64,000 bases of DNA from JAZKBN01 sp040388605 (GCA_040388605.1 JAZKBN010000016.1:62001-126000), one strand, 5' to 3'; positions 44,502-53,490 are shown, counted from the stretch's first letter. Notes: generated from the letters alone by a model not told the origin. Numbers and translations are program-made.

Positions 44502-45173
44502 TCAGCTGATTATGCCCCTGCGTTTCATATGAAGTACACGAATGCGTATGCCTATGGATGTAATCCACCAGGCTAATAAGGTCCAGCCAATGGCTGCGGG
44601 CCAGAATACAAGCCTGAGGTTTGAATCAGGGTCTACACCCAATTGGTTCCTGCTGCCCGGGTGCAGCGATGTATCGCTCATGCGGGGTAAAATATACAGC
44701 AGGGGGAACAGTGTTGCGAAGGCGAATATGTTATAAACGGCGCTGATTTTAGCTCTTTGCTGTTCATCTTCAATAGAGTTTCTTAATACCGAATAGGCGG
44801 CATAAATTAATAAGGCAATGGCAGCGCAGTTTTGCTTAGGGTCTCCGCTCCACCAATCACCCCAGGTGAACCTGGCCCAAAGCATACCGGTTATTATTCC
44901 GAATACCCCGAACCACAATCCTGTTTCAGAAGCCTGTGCCGATATGGCATCATGCTGCTCTGAAGGTTTAGCCAAATACCTGATTGCAAATATCATGCTC
45001 ACAAAAAGCATCATGTACATAGCGAACCACATAGGTACATGGAAGTGCAAATTTCTTACTGATTCGTTCAGTACGGGCAGCTTGGGTACGGTGTATAAAA
45101 AACCCATGAACACCGCGTAAAACAACAGTGCCACCGCTAACCACTTCCACCAACTTAACGCTAAATACTTCAA
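44502..45173 (-). CDS. ccmC: Heme exporter / CcmC-like cytochrome c biogenesis protein
   Basis: A six-helix inner-membrane protein (223 aa) that loads heme onto CcmE. The tryptophan-rich region TWGDWWSGDPKQN (about 103-115) corresponds to the WWD motif, flanked by expected histidines (FHVPMW near 45; DTSLHPG near 170). The motif departs from the proteobacterial WGTWWVWD form, as is usual in this phylum. It follows ccmB by 88 bp. Confidence 0.88.
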   Translation of the reverse strand: MKYLALSWWKWLAVALLFYAVFMGFLYTVPKLPVLNESVRNLHFHVPMWFAMYMMLFVSMIFAIRYLAKPSEQHDAISAQASETGLWFGVFGIITGMLWARFTWGDWWSGDPKQNCAAIALLIYAAYSVLRNSIEDEQQRAKISAVYNIFAFATLFPLLYILPRMSDTSLHPGSRNQLGVDPDSNLRLVFWPAAIGWTLLAWWITSIGIRIRVLHMKRRGIIS

Positions 45174-45261
45174 ACAATATATGCGTTTAAACGCGTTTTA
45201 ACCACAATTTAAAGGGCATAAGCCCATAATTCCCTGCCAATACCGCTATTTTATAAGCAGC

Positions 45262-45924
45262 TTAGCTGCGCCAAAGATACGGAAATAACAGATACGATAC
45301 CGTTACCACAATTGCATTCAAAGCAGCCTGGGTGAGCATACTTTGAACGCTTAAATCAAAATCAAGACCGTCAACGGCATTTTTACTTACGCCTATGAGC
45401 ATAAGCAGCATTGGTATCATAATGGGAAGACTCAGTATAGGCATGAGCATGGCATTGCCCGCTGCGCGATCTGCAATAGCGGCAACAAGCGTTAATGTGC
45501 TGCTGAAACCTATGGCGCCCATGAGCAGGTTGGTAATAAACAGGCCCATATCCTGCACCGGGCAGCCCAACACCAATGAATACACCCCGAAACCGGCGAA
45601 TGTAAGCAGGGGCATAAGCAAACAGTTGTATATTATTTTGGCTGCAATAACCTGCTGCGGCGATACAAGGGTGTACATATAAATGAACCTACCTGCCCTT
45701 TCCCTGTCGAAGCTGCGGGCAACTGCCGTTACAGCAGTAAAAAGTAAAATAACCCAAAGCAGCGCGTTCCAGGCAGGGGCGGGCAATACTTCGCGGCCGT
45801 TCCCGAATGCGGTATAGGCCGCAAGCACGGTTCCGGCAATATAGAGCAGCATGCCGTTTAATGCGTATCGCTGCCGCCATTCAAGGCGTATATCTTTGGC
45901 AATGAGCGCAATAACTCCTTTCAT
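45262..45924 (-). CDS. ccmB: Heme exporter protein CcmB
   Basis: Membrane subunit of the CcmABC complex (220 aa, six helices: about 22-42, 48-66, 95-117, 125-150, 155-178, 195-216). The N-terminal IAKDIRLEWRQRYALNGMLLY is the typical CcmB cytoplasmic lead-in. No CcmA-type ATPase adjoins it; the nearest ATPase belongs to the ABC-2 gene pair upstream. It starts 22 bp after the ABC-2 permease, so the two are probably on one transcript. Confidence 0.85.
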   Translation of the reverse strand: MKGVIALIAKDIRLEWRQRYALNGMLLYIAGTVLAAYTAFGNGREVLPAPAWNALLWVILLFTAVTAVARSFDRERAGRFIYMYTLVSPQQVIAAKIIYNCLLMPLLTFAGFGVYSLVLGCPVQDMGLFITNLLMGAIGFSSTLTLVAAIADRAAGNAMLMPILSLPIMIPMLLMLIGVSKNAVDGLDFDLSVQSMLTQAALNAIVVTVSYLLFPYLWRS

Positions 45925-45946
45925 TTAACGTGGCTTAAATAAAGGA

Positions 45947-47305
45947 TCAGGCTTTGTAAAACAGCCATTTGCTTATTTCGCGGTAAGTAATTTTTTTGCC
46001 GTACATGAGTATGCCCACCCGGTAAATGCGGCCGGCTATCCAAACTGTTCCCAGGAAGCCCAGCACCAACATAACCATGCTCAAGGCAATCTGCCAAACC
46101 GGCGGATTAAAAGGCAACCTGAGCATCATGCTTACCGGTGAGGTAAAAGGAATAATGCTCATCCAAAAGGCGAAATTACCATCAGGGTTGTTTATGGTAA
46201 TGTTCCAGGTTACAAAGCTGAGTATAAGCGGAACCGTTAAGGGAAGCATAAACTGCTGCGTATCTGTTTCAGAATCTACGGCCGAGCCAACGGCAGCAAA
46301 CAGGCTGCTGTAGAGTAAGTAACCGCCCAGGAAGTAAAACAGGAAGCAGGCCAATTGCTTACCAAAATTTATGGTATTAAAGGCCGACATAAATTTATTG
46401 TCGCCCAGGGCTTTATTCACTTCTGCTTTGTCTTTATCACTGAGCTCAGGTCCGCCTATTGTTCCGGTAGCTATAGTTTTGTTTGTATCACTGCCATGAA
46501 CGTTAACAGTAACCTTGTCTTTGGTCATGGCCGGTATAATTACCGACGTAACTCCAAAAGTTATTGTGCTTGAAAACACAACCCATAAAAGGAACTGGGT
46601 TAAGCCCACGAGAGCTACGCCAACAATTTTACCCATCATAAGCTGGAAAGGCTTCACCGAGCTTATCATGACCTCTATAATACGGTTGGTTTTTTCTTCA
46701 ATTACACCGCGCATTACCTGCACACCGTACATAAAAATAAAGAAGTAAATAAGCACCCCTGAAATCATGCCTATGGCTGTTGCAGCTACCGCATTGCTTT
46801 CCGATTCTCCTTCCTCGCTGAGCAGTTTGGTATCGAGGCTCAGGTGCGGTTTCAGGCTTTCAAGCTTTGTTTTATCATAACCGAGCTTTACCAGCTTTTC
46901 ATTTTCAATAATAGTCTCCAGGTTATTGGAAATGCCTGATTCCAACTCTAAGCCCTGGCTTTGGCTGAAATACATTTGAACACCCGAGGGATTGTCTAAA
47001 TCAAGCTTGGGTATAATCAGAAGGCCATCGGCAGTACCGGTTTTAACTGCCTCCTTATACATTTCAACATTGCCGTGCACATAGCTGAAATCTATATTTC
47101 GCTGTGGCTTCAGGTTATTGGCAAACCTGCCGTCGTTATCGAGCACGAGCACAGATTTATGTTCGCCGTCCTGCAGGCTTGCCCAAACAGGAATTATCAT
47201 GATGGCTGCAAAAAACAGCGGGCCTACCAGGGTAAGTATAATAAACGCCTTTTTACGCACCCTTGTAAGGTACTCACGGCGAATTATAAGGAGAATTTTA
47301 TCCAT
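45947..47305 (-). CDS. ABC-2 type exporter permease (NatB-like)
   Basis: A permease of the ABC-2 superfamily (452 aa from the chosen start). It has an N-terminal helix (about 20-40), a large extracytoplasmic domain (about 45-170), then five helices in the C-terminal half with GVIEEKTNRIIEVMISSVKPFQLMMGK (split helix and loop) as the conserved family segment. I chose ATG 47305 (MDKILLIIRREYL), the usual start; ATG 47335 adds 10 residues. Substrate unknown. Its ATPase partner is encoded about 700 bp upstream. Confidence 0.85.
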   Translation of the reverse strand: MDKILLIIRREYLTRVRKKAFIILTLVGPLFFAAIMIIPVWASLQDGEHKSVLVLDNDGRFANNLKPQRNIDFSYVHGNVEMYKEAVKTGTADGLLIIPKLDLDNPSGVQMYFSQSQGLELESGISNNLETIIENEKLVKLGYDKTKLESLKPHLSLDTKLLSEEGESESNAVAATAIGMISGVLIYFFIFMYGVQVMRGVIEEKTNRIIEVMISSVKPFQLMMGKIVGVALVGLTQFLLWVVFSSTITFGVTSVIIPAMTKDKVTVNVHGSDTNKTIATGTIGGPELSDKDKAEVNKALGDNKFMSAFNTINFGKQLACFLFYFLGGYLLYSSLFAAVGSAVDSETDTQQFMLPLTVPLILSFVTWNITINNPDGNFAFWMSIIPFTSPVSMMLRLPFNPPVWQIALSMVMLVLGFLGTVWIAGRIYRVGILMYGKKITYREISKWLFYKA

Positions 47306-47453
47306 GCAAATGAGCCCGCCGCATTTAGCAGCCAAGCATCAATTATATTGTTACCTGAACTATTTGATGCGGTAATTATGCAAAAGCACTTAAATCAGCC
47401 TTAAACTGCAGATTTATAAAATTCACCTGCCTTTAGGATAAGACGTGATAAAT

Positions 47454-47858
47454 TTAAATTGCGTTGCTGCGATTGCGCCTTGCGCCGCCTGACTCAGGCT
47501 TTTGTTCGGCAGAATCAGGGGCTTGTTGTGATTCTGCGCTCCTTGGTGCGGGCTCATAAGCACGCGGTGCCGGTTCGTAGGCACGGGGGGCAGGCTCGTA
47601 AGCCCTTTCACGAGGTACGGGTTCGTATGCTCTTTCGCGGGGCGCGGGTTCGTATGCACGCGGCTGCTCATAACGCTCATAACGCGGCGTAACCTGCTCA
47701 TACCTGACCGGCGGGGGCTCAGATCTAACCACAGATTCACGGCTGCGATGAGGTAATTCAGTTGTGTCGTTTATTACCCTTATTACCGATAGTTTTTCCA
47801 GTTGCTTCAAAAGCGCCAATGCATCCGGGTTCAGGAGCTCAATGGTTATAGTTTGCAT
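47454..47858 (-). CDS. Small protein with tandem YEPAPR repeats
   Basis: A 134-residue protein of unknown function. Residues 1-30 (MQTITIELLNPDALALLKQL) form a short beta-alpha unit seen in other small Bacteroidota proteins. The middle has five tandem repeats, two of nine residues (RAYEPAPRE, RAYEPVPRE, 67-84) and three of seven (RAYEPAP, 85-105), preceded by degenerate RYE units. The end is Gln/Glu/Ser-rich. It is predicted disordered and very Arg/Pro/Glu-rich, encoded between the ABC ATPase and its permease on the same strand. It has no signal peptide. Confidence 0.65.
   Translation of the reverse strand: MQTITIELLNPDALALLKQLEKLSVIRVINDTTELPHRSRESVVRSEPPPVRYEQVTPRYERYEQPRAYEPAPRERAYEPVPRERAYEPAPRAYEPAPRAYEPAPRSAESQQAPDSAEQKPESGGARRNRSNAI
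47544..47660 (-). repeat. In-gene tandem repeats coding for RAYEP(A/V)P(RE)
   Basis: Five direct repeats (two of 27 bp, three of 21 bp) built on a codon block for Arg-Ala-Tyr-Glu-Pro-Ala-Pro. The unit length change between copies and near-identical codons suggest slippage or unequal recombination. Confidence 0.75.
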
Positions 47859-48000
47859 AATCAGGTTAATGAAAAGAATTTAATAAGTTCCGTTTGTTTT
47901 AATATAGCTCAAATTTCTTACCGGTAAAAAAGCAAGCTGCGTAATGCCCGGTATCAGGTGGTAAGTTTGACGAAAAAGCATGTAATTTCCAATCAATGCC

Positions 48001-48969
48001 TTATTCCGATGCGCTTAATTTCTCTTCGGTAATTTTACGCTCTTCATCGTCCTGGAAAATCAGGTCTTCCTGGCCGGTAACTTTGGCAATGAAAATATCG
48101 TTTATGCTTGGAATACGCTGCCTGAAACCAATAACCTCCACAGACTTTATAAGCTCTGCAAGAAGTTTATTCGGGCTGCCGTTAAGCGGCATCCTGATAT
48201 CGCTGTGATAAGTATTTTCGTGTGAGGTCTGGCGCAGAACAGAATACTCGGCATCTGCCAGCATGGGTTTACCATGGCTTTCCACGTGCCAGTAATTGCT
48301 TTTATACTGGTGCCTGATGCTGCGCGTAGGTCCGTCGAGCAGTTTTTCACTTTTATTTATGAGTGCAATGCTATCGCAAAGCTCCTCAACAGATTCCATG
48401 CGGTGGGTACTGAAAATAATAGTGCTGCCTTCTGCTTTCAGCTGCAGAATCTCGTTTTTAATAACGTTGGCATTCACAGGGTCGAAACCGGTAAAGGGCT
48501 CATCAAGTATAATTAACGGGGGCTGATGCAATACGGTAGCAATAAACTGCACCTTTTGCTGCATGCCCTTGCTGAGCTCCTCCACATTTTTATTCCACCA
48601 GTCTTTAATGTCAAGCCTGCTGAGCCACTCTTTAATTTTTGCAATGGCTTCCGCTTTGGGCATGCCCTTTAGCTGGGCCAGGTAGAGCAGCTGCTCCCCT
48701 ACTTTCATTTTCTTATATAAGCCCCGCTCCTCGGGCATATAGCCTATTTGGGAAATGTGCTTAGGGCTTAAGGGCTCACCGTTGAAATATACCTGCCCTG
48801 AATCGGCAGCGGTAATTTGGGTGATTATGCGAATAAGACTGGTTTTGCCTGCACCGTTAGGGCCCAACAGGCCGAAAATGCTCTGCTTCGGAATATCAAT
48901 GCTAACATTATTCAGCGCACGGTGCGCTGCGTAATTCTTGGTGATATTTTTGGCAGAGAGCAGGAACAT
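48001..48969 (-). CDS. ABC-2 type exporter ATP-binding protein (NatA-like)
   Basis: ATPase subunit (322 aa) with Walker A GPNGAGKT (36-43), Q-loop in ITQITAAD to QIGYMPEERGLY, signature ELSKGMQQK (about 133-141) and Walker B LIILDEPFTG, followed by a C-terminal extension of about 90 residues as in NatA/DUF4162-type exporters. It should pair with the permease at 45947-47305. A TATTTTTG box (49011-49004) lies 35 bp upstream. CcmA of cytochrome maturation is much shorter (about 205 aa), so this is not an obvious CcmA. Confidence 0.88.
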   Translation of the reverse strand: MFLLSAKNITKNYAAHRALNNVSIDIPKQSIFGLLGPNGAGKTSLIRIITQITAADSGQVYFNGEPLSPKHISQIGYMPEERGLYKKMKVGEQLLYLAQLKGMPKAEAIAKIKEWLSRLDIKDWWNKNVEELSKGMQQKVQFIATVLHQPPLIILDEPFTGFDPVNANVIKNEILQLKAEGSTIIFSTHRMESVEELCDSIALINKSEKLLDGPTRSIRHQYKSNYWHVESHGKPMLADAEYSVLRQTSHENTYHSDIRMPLNGSPNKLLAELIKSVEVIGFRQRIPSINDIFIAKVTGQEDLIFQDDEERKITEEKLSASE

Positions 48970-49380
48970 AGGTTCTTAAACAGGCCGATATGGCACGGCA
49001 CTGCAAAAATACTGCCTTCCTGCCTGATTTTCATAGTTTTTTCTCATTTAACAAGCTAAACCAACTGAAAACATTGCCGGAAAGAAAACCGTCACCGTTC
49101 CTCACCGATTTAAGCCGTTCATATAATTTGCATTATTTAAAGCAGGGTACACGCAACCCTTTTTGTCTTGCCTGCATCATGTATGAAACATGCGTAATTA
49201 CCTGTTTGTCAATTATTAATAATAGGTAAGCGGCATAAGCGGGTACTGTTGCCTGCCGCCTACCTTCCTTTACCAGTTACAGTAGTTTAACCAGTACCTT
49301 GCATTGTATAGTACCTTTCTATACCTTTGTAATGTCTTACGGATACAGCCTATCTTATCCCCGTCAGATAAACCACTGAA
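48970..49380. other. Divergent promoter region between the ABC ATPase and padR
   Basis: About 410 bases. On the minus strand a TATTTTTG box at 49011-49004 probably serves the ABC gene. On the plus strand the padR promoter and palindrome occupy 49299-49329. Between them I see no gene. Confidence 0.55.
49299..49329 (+). promoter_or_regulatory. padR promoter with operator-like palindrome
   Basis: TTG (49299-49301), a 20-bp spacer and a perfect -7 box TACCTTTG (49322-49329). The perfect inverted repeat GTATAG-N7-CTATAC (49306-49311 and 49319-49324) overlaps the -7 box, the place where a repressor would block initiation. TACCTT occurs three times (49295, 49312, 49322). The padR ATG is 51 bp beyond the -7 box. 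Confidence 0.65.
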
Positions 49381-49794
49381 ATGAATGTAGAAAACACCAA
49401 TGTACAGATGCGGAAGGGAATCCTGGAATTCTGCGTACTGTACATTATTTCCCGCGGCGAGGTTTACGCTTCCGACATGATTGTCGAGCTGACGGCAGCC
49501 AAAATGATGGTGGTGGAAGGTACACTTTACCCATTACTTACCCGGCTTAAAAATGCAGGCCTGGTAGATTACAAATGGGTGGAATCAGTATCGGGCCCGC
49601 CGCGCAAGTACTACACGCTTACCGATATCGGGAGGCAATTCCTTAGCGAGCTGGATGCAACATGGCAGGATATTTTGCATTCAACCTCGCAAATAATAAG
49701 CTCAGTAAGACCCGGCTCTTCAGCTGCAAATGCCGCCGCAAATTTTTACCCTGAAACTTACAGCCCTAAAGCCACCGATTCAGAAACAGAATAA
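49381..49794 (+). CDS. PadR-family transcriptional regulator
   Basis: A 137-residue winged-helix repressor. RKGILEFCVLYIISRGEVYASDM starts the DNA-binding domain, VVEGTLYPLLTRLKNAGLV holds the recognition helix, and YYTLTDIGRQFLSEL the wing and dimer helix. The C-terminus is a polar tail. The gene is followed 77 bp later by a PspC-domain membrane protein, a pairing seen in many Bacteroidota, and a palindrome overlaps its promoter, so autoregulation is likely. Effector unknown. Confidence 0.88.
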   Translation: MNVENTNVQMRKGILEFCVLYIISRGEVYASDMIVELTAAKMMVVEGTLYPLLTRLKNAGLVDYKWVESVSGPPRKYYTLTDIGRQFLSELDATWQDILHSTSQIISSVRPGSSAANAAANFYPETYSPKATDSETE

Positions 49795-49871
49795 CCGAAA
49801 CCGTTTACAACGGCTGAAAACAATCAGAAACAAAAGAAATCAGGTTTAAACACTGTTTAAGAAATCAGAAA

Positions 49872-52202
49872 ATGAAAAAGACAATCAGTATTACGATAAG
49901 CGGTTTAATATTCAGCATAGAGGAAGACGGCTATGAACGCCTGAAGGCATGGCTTGATGCCATTCACCTTTACTTCGCCCGCTACGAAGACAGCCGCGAA
50001 ATTATTAACGACATTGAAAACCGTGTTGCAGAACGTTTCGCAACCAAAACAGGCCCTGAGCGCCAGGCAGTAACCCTGCCCGATGTGGAAGAGCTTATAG
50101 CCGCCATGGGCACCCCAGCCGATTTCGAGGCCATGGAAGATGAAACCGCAGGCGCAGAAAGCAGCAGCTGGAACGGGGCAAACACCGGCACAAATACAAA
50201 CCCGAGTCCCGGATCTGAATCTTCTGCTAATTCAGGCGCGCCAATACCTCCCCGCCGCCTTTACCGTGATGTTCGCCGTAAATTAGTGGGTGGTGTGGCT
50301 TCAGGCATAGCTGCCTATTTCGGTAGCGACCCGCTTTGGATTCGCCTCATATTTGTAACGGCATTCCTCGGCCTGCCTTTACACCTACCGGCCATTCCGG
50401 GCATGAGCCTGATTGCATACCTTGCGCTATGGATTTCGATGCCGCCAAGCCAAACAATAGGAGATAACCCTAAGGTACGCAGGCTGTTCCGCCATCCTGA
50501 ATCTAAAGTATTAGGCGGCGTTGCAGGCGGAATTTCAGCCTATACCGGCCTTGATGTGGCCATTATCAGGTTGCTCTTCGTGGTGGCGCTCTTCGTATTC
50601 GGCACAGGCATATTACTCTATATTATATTGTGGCTAATTACCCCAATGGCAGAAAGCCTTACCGACCGCATGGAAATGGAAGGAAAGCCCATAACCATTG
50701 CCAATATAGAGGAAACCATTCGCAGCAGCCAGGGCGAAAAAGAAGGCATGCCTGAATCTGCGCTAACAAGGGTTATTTTATTCCCTTTCAGGGCATTGGC
50801 TGCCATTTTCAGCGCACTGGGCCCGGTTGCCATCTTCCTGCTGGAAGCAATTAGAATTTGTGCCGGGCTGTTTATGATGTTCATAGGCATTGTATTAATT
50901 GTCTGCCTCTTTATTGCCGCTGCCGCCCTGCTTGGCATACTTCATACCGACTCTGATAAAATCCAGTTCGGGGAAATTCCTCTGAGGCTCCTGGCCGATG
51001 ACGTTCCAACATCAATGGTATTGAGCGGCTTCACAGGCATATTAATGCCGGTAATATTAATTCTGCTCCTGGGTACTGCCCTGCTTATTAAGCGCAGCTT
51101 CCTGAAGGCTTGGGTAATAGTACCTTTAATCAGCATTGGTATAATAAGCGCTGTAATATTTTCAGTGAGCGCTGTGCCTTACTTCAGCAATTTCCGCACT
51201 ACAGGCAGCTTTACTGTAGACCGCCAATACCCGGTAAAAACCCAAAAAACGCTCATAGATGTGCACTTCTCAGACTACGACAGCACCGATGGCTGGTATG
51301 AGGAACCAAGGCTTGAAATTAAGCAGTCTATAGACGACAGCATTCATATTGAAATGAATTACAGTGCCGACGGAAAAACCCGCAGGCAGGGTGAAATATC
51401 TGCCAAAGGAATTCGTTACGGCATAAATCATACTGATTCTGCCTTTATCTTCGATACCCATTTCCGCCTGGCCAACAACATTCCCTTCCGTGATCAAAGA
51501 TTGCACATGGTAATGTACATACCCGAAGGAGCTGAATTTATAATGTCGAAAGATCTTGGAAGAATACTTGAAAACACCGTTGACCCTGCAGGTTATGAAT
51601 ATAGCGATCTTGGTCAAAATGTTTGGGTATTCGCCGGTAATCAGCTTACCTGCCTCACCTGCACACATGAGCGGTACAATATGGAAGATGAAGGCGACGA
51701 TGACGGAAGTCACAACGGCGACCACGAAGGTGAAGATTCTGAGCATAGCGAAACTGTAATTTCCGGCGACAGCGGCTCAGGTTCTGAAACCGTAAAAACT
51801 TCTTCGCATATCGATGCAAAAGGCGGTCTGCACATGAACGTGGATGTTACCGATGACAGCGGCAAAAAAGAGCATGTAAACATCTCTATTTCCGCCGACG
51901 GCCTGGAAGTTAAAACCTCAGAAAAAGGGGATAAAAACGGCAAAAAAGTAGTAAAGAACTTCCGCCTCCCCATACATTCATCAAGGTCTGCACATAAAAA
52001 GCCGGTTGCTCCTGAAGCTCCCAAATCACCGGCCGCTAAGCCTGCTCCTGCCGATACCACCTCAAGGGCTATACCGATACACGGACATTATATATACGGT
52101 CCTGATGCTGTAACAGCAGATGCCTGCACGAAAAAACCGGGCACTGTAATAAAAGGAGGTAATAACGCCTCTGTATTATTAACAAACCCCGGGCTTGCCT
52201 GA
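49872..52202 (+). CDS. PspC-domain envelope-stress membrane protein (776 aa)
   Basis: Residues 1-90 form a soluble helical domain (EDGYERLKAWLDAIHLYFARYED) typical of these proteins, then a Gly/Asn/Ser linker, then two PspC domains (about 128-195 and 203-263, each with KLVGGVASGIAAY-type and KVLGGVAGGISAY-type starts). Four or five more helices (about 300-435) lead to a beta-rich extracytoplasmic domain (about 440-600), an acidic His/Asp-rich stretch (about 605-632, EGDDDGSHNGDHEGEDSEH) and a Pro/Ala-rich end. PspC in proteobacteria senses membrane stress; here it is probably controlled by PadR upstream. Confidence 0.82.
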   Translation: MKKTISITISGLIFSIEEDGYERLKAWLDAIHLYFARYEDSREIINDIENRVAERFATKTGPERQAVTLPDVEELIAAMGTPADFEAMEDETAGAESSSWNGANTGTNTNPSPGSESSANSGAPIPPRRLYRDVRRKLVGGVASGIAAYFGSDPLWIRLIFVTAFLGLPLHLPAIPGMSLIAYLALWISMPPSQTIGDNPKVRRLFRHPESKVLGGVAGGISAYTGLDVAIIRLLFVVALFVFGTGILLYIILWLITPMAESLTDRMEMEGKPITIANIEETIRSSQGEKEGMPESALTRVILFPFRALAAIFSALGPVAIFLLEAIRICAGLFMMFIGIVLIVCLFIAAAALLGILHTDSDKIQFGEIPLRLLADDVPTSMVLSGFTGILMPVILILLLGTALLIKRSFLKAWVIVPLISIGIISAVIFSVSAVPYFSNFRTTGSFTVDRQYPVKTQKTLIDVHFSDYDSTDGWYEEPRLEIKQSIDDSIHIEMNYSADGKTRRQGEISAKGIRYGINHTDSAFIFDTHFRLANNIPFRDQRLHMVMYIPEGAEFIMSKDLGRILENTVDPAGYEYSDLGQNVWVFAGNQLTCLTCTHERYNMEDEGDDDGSHNGDHEGEDSEHSETVISGDSGSGSETVKTSSHIDAKGGLHMNVDVTDDSGKKEHVNISISADGLEVKTSEKGDKNGKKVVKNFRLPIHSSRSAHKKPVAPEAPKSPAAKPAPADTTSRAIPIHGHYIYGPDAVTADACTKKPGTVIKGGNNASVLLTNPGLA

Positions 52203-52228
52203 AGCGAATCCAAACAATAAAGAATTAC

Positions 52229-52251
52229 CCGGGGCGGCTCTGTTGCCCCGG
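52229..52251 (+). terminator. Weak hairpin after the PspC gene
   Basis: Seven-bp GC stem CCGGGGC/GCCCCGG (52229-52235 with 52245-52251), 9-nt loop, but followed by ATTACAAATAAAC and not a T-run. It may end most of the padR-PspC transcript or only stabilise it. Confidence 0.4.
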
Positions 52252-52304
52252 TATTACAAATAAACCACCCTGATTCTTACAATATATAAATACTGACATC
52301 TGCC

Positions 52305-52544
52305 ATGAAAACCACATCTAAAATTGCCTTTGCATTATTGCTTGCCGCTGTTTGTGTGCTTACCTTACAGGTAAACCTGAATGCCGGGCCTATGAAATCA
52401 GTAAAAAGTAAAATAAGGCAGCATGCTGCAAGCATTAAGCAGGGTCGCATAAAAAACGCCCGCAAGCACAATGTTCTTTGGCCAGGCAGTGTAGGCCCTG
52501 CATCTTTACCCGGTGTTGAGAATGCAAACCTGCAAAGCAATTAA
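52305..52544 (+). CDS. Small secreted protein of unknown function (79 aa)
   Basis: A signal peptide (about 1-27, hydrophobic core IAFALLLAAVCVLTL, ending NLNAG) is followed by a 50-residue basic mature part rich in Lys, Arg and His (KSVKSKIRQHAASIKQGRIKN) and a polar end. It lies 102 bp after the PspC gene on the same strand, past a weak hairpin. I recognise no family; expression and secretion are inferred from the signal peptide only. Confidence 0.5.
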   Translation: MKTTSKIAFALLLAAVCVLTLQVNLNAGPMKSVKSKIRQHAASIKQGRIKNARKHNVLWPGSVGPASLPGVENANLQSN

Positions 52545-52740
52545 GCTCAAAGCCATATTAAGGCTGCTTACTTTTTGCTGAACATTCCGCATGGATTGTA
52601 TTACTCAGAAATGGCTGATGCATATCCTGTTTGCTGCTACAAATACCGGAATAATTATACACAGCATGCCGAAAATAATTGCCTGTTTATTCAGGCGTTA
52701 AAATTGTGTAAATTGCATCGCATTTAATGCCCTTGCCTGT

Positions 52741-53490
52741 ATGCACACCGAAGCGCTGAAAGAACTGCTTTTTAAACTGGCCGACGACCATTTAGTACTC
52801 GGCCACCGGAACTCTGAATGGACAGGTATAGGTCCGCTTTTAGAGGAAGATATTGCCTTTGCCAGCATGGCGCAGGATAAAGTGGGCCAAAGCCGCGTTT
52901 TCTACAACATGCTCACCGAGCTTGGAGAAACCGATGCCGACACCCTTGCATTTATGCGCAGCGCCGATAAAATGCGCTGCTGCCAATTTACTGAGCTGCC
53001 AATCGGCGAATATGATTTCAGCACAGTTCGCCATTTTCTCTTCGACCATGCCGACCTGTTGCGCATGGAAATGCTGCGCGAATGCAGCTATACTCCTTTA
53101 GCCTTGGCTGCCCGAAAAATGTACGGCGAAATTCGCTACCACGTAATGCATGCCGATACATGGATGAAGCAATTGGGCAATGCCGATGCCGAAACCATTA
53201 CACGCATGCAGGCAGCGCTTGATTACGCCTGGCCTTATGCCTTGGGCATGTTTGAATCTTCGGAATACGAGGACGAGCTTAAAGCTGAAGGAATTTTTGA
53301 AGGGGAATCTGTATTGCAAACCAAATGGATGGCATCGGTAATGAAAACGCTTGCTGCTACCCGATTAACTGTTCCGACAGGTCCCCCCCCCGTGTACGGT
53401 GGCAGAAAGGGAATTCATACAGAATACCTGTTGCAGCTTGTTGATGAAATGGGCGAAGTTTTCCGCCTTGACCCTTCAGCAGAATGGTAA
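52741..53490 (+). CDS. paaC: 1,2-phenylacetyl-CoA epoxidase subunit PaaC
   Basis: Ferritin-like structural subunit of the multicomponent monooxygenase that epoxidises phenylacetyl-CoA. LADDHLVLGHRNSEWTGIGPLLEEDIAF, AQDKVGQSR and AARKMYGEIRYHVMH match PaaC; length (249 aa) is normal. PaaC is a catalytically inactive partner of PaaA, which is not encoded here. It overlaps paaD by 7 bases. The 196 bases before it contain no gene. Confidence 0.88.
   Translation: MHTEALKELLFKLADDHLVLGHRNSEWTGIGPLLEEDIAFASMAQDKVGQSRVFYNMLTELGETDADTLAFMRSADKMRCCQFTELPIGEYDFSTVRHFLFDHADLLRMEMLRECSYTPLALAARKMYGEIRYHVMHADTWMKQLGNADAETITRMQAALDYAWPYALGMFESSEYEDELKAEGIFEGESVLQTKWMASVMKTLAATRLTVPTGPPPVYGGRKGIHTEYLLQLVDEMGEVFRLDPSAEW

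Noticed and set aside
47544..47660. Repeats considered as a CRISPR array
   Set aside because: Units are contiguous without spacers, have lengths that are multiples of three and code for a peptide repeat; no cas genes are near.
47423..47740. Alternative minus-strand frame (Pro/Arg/Asn-rich) over the YEPAPR repeats
   Set aside because: It is a frame-shifted reading of the same repeats; the frame with the structured MQTITIELLN start is the better gene.
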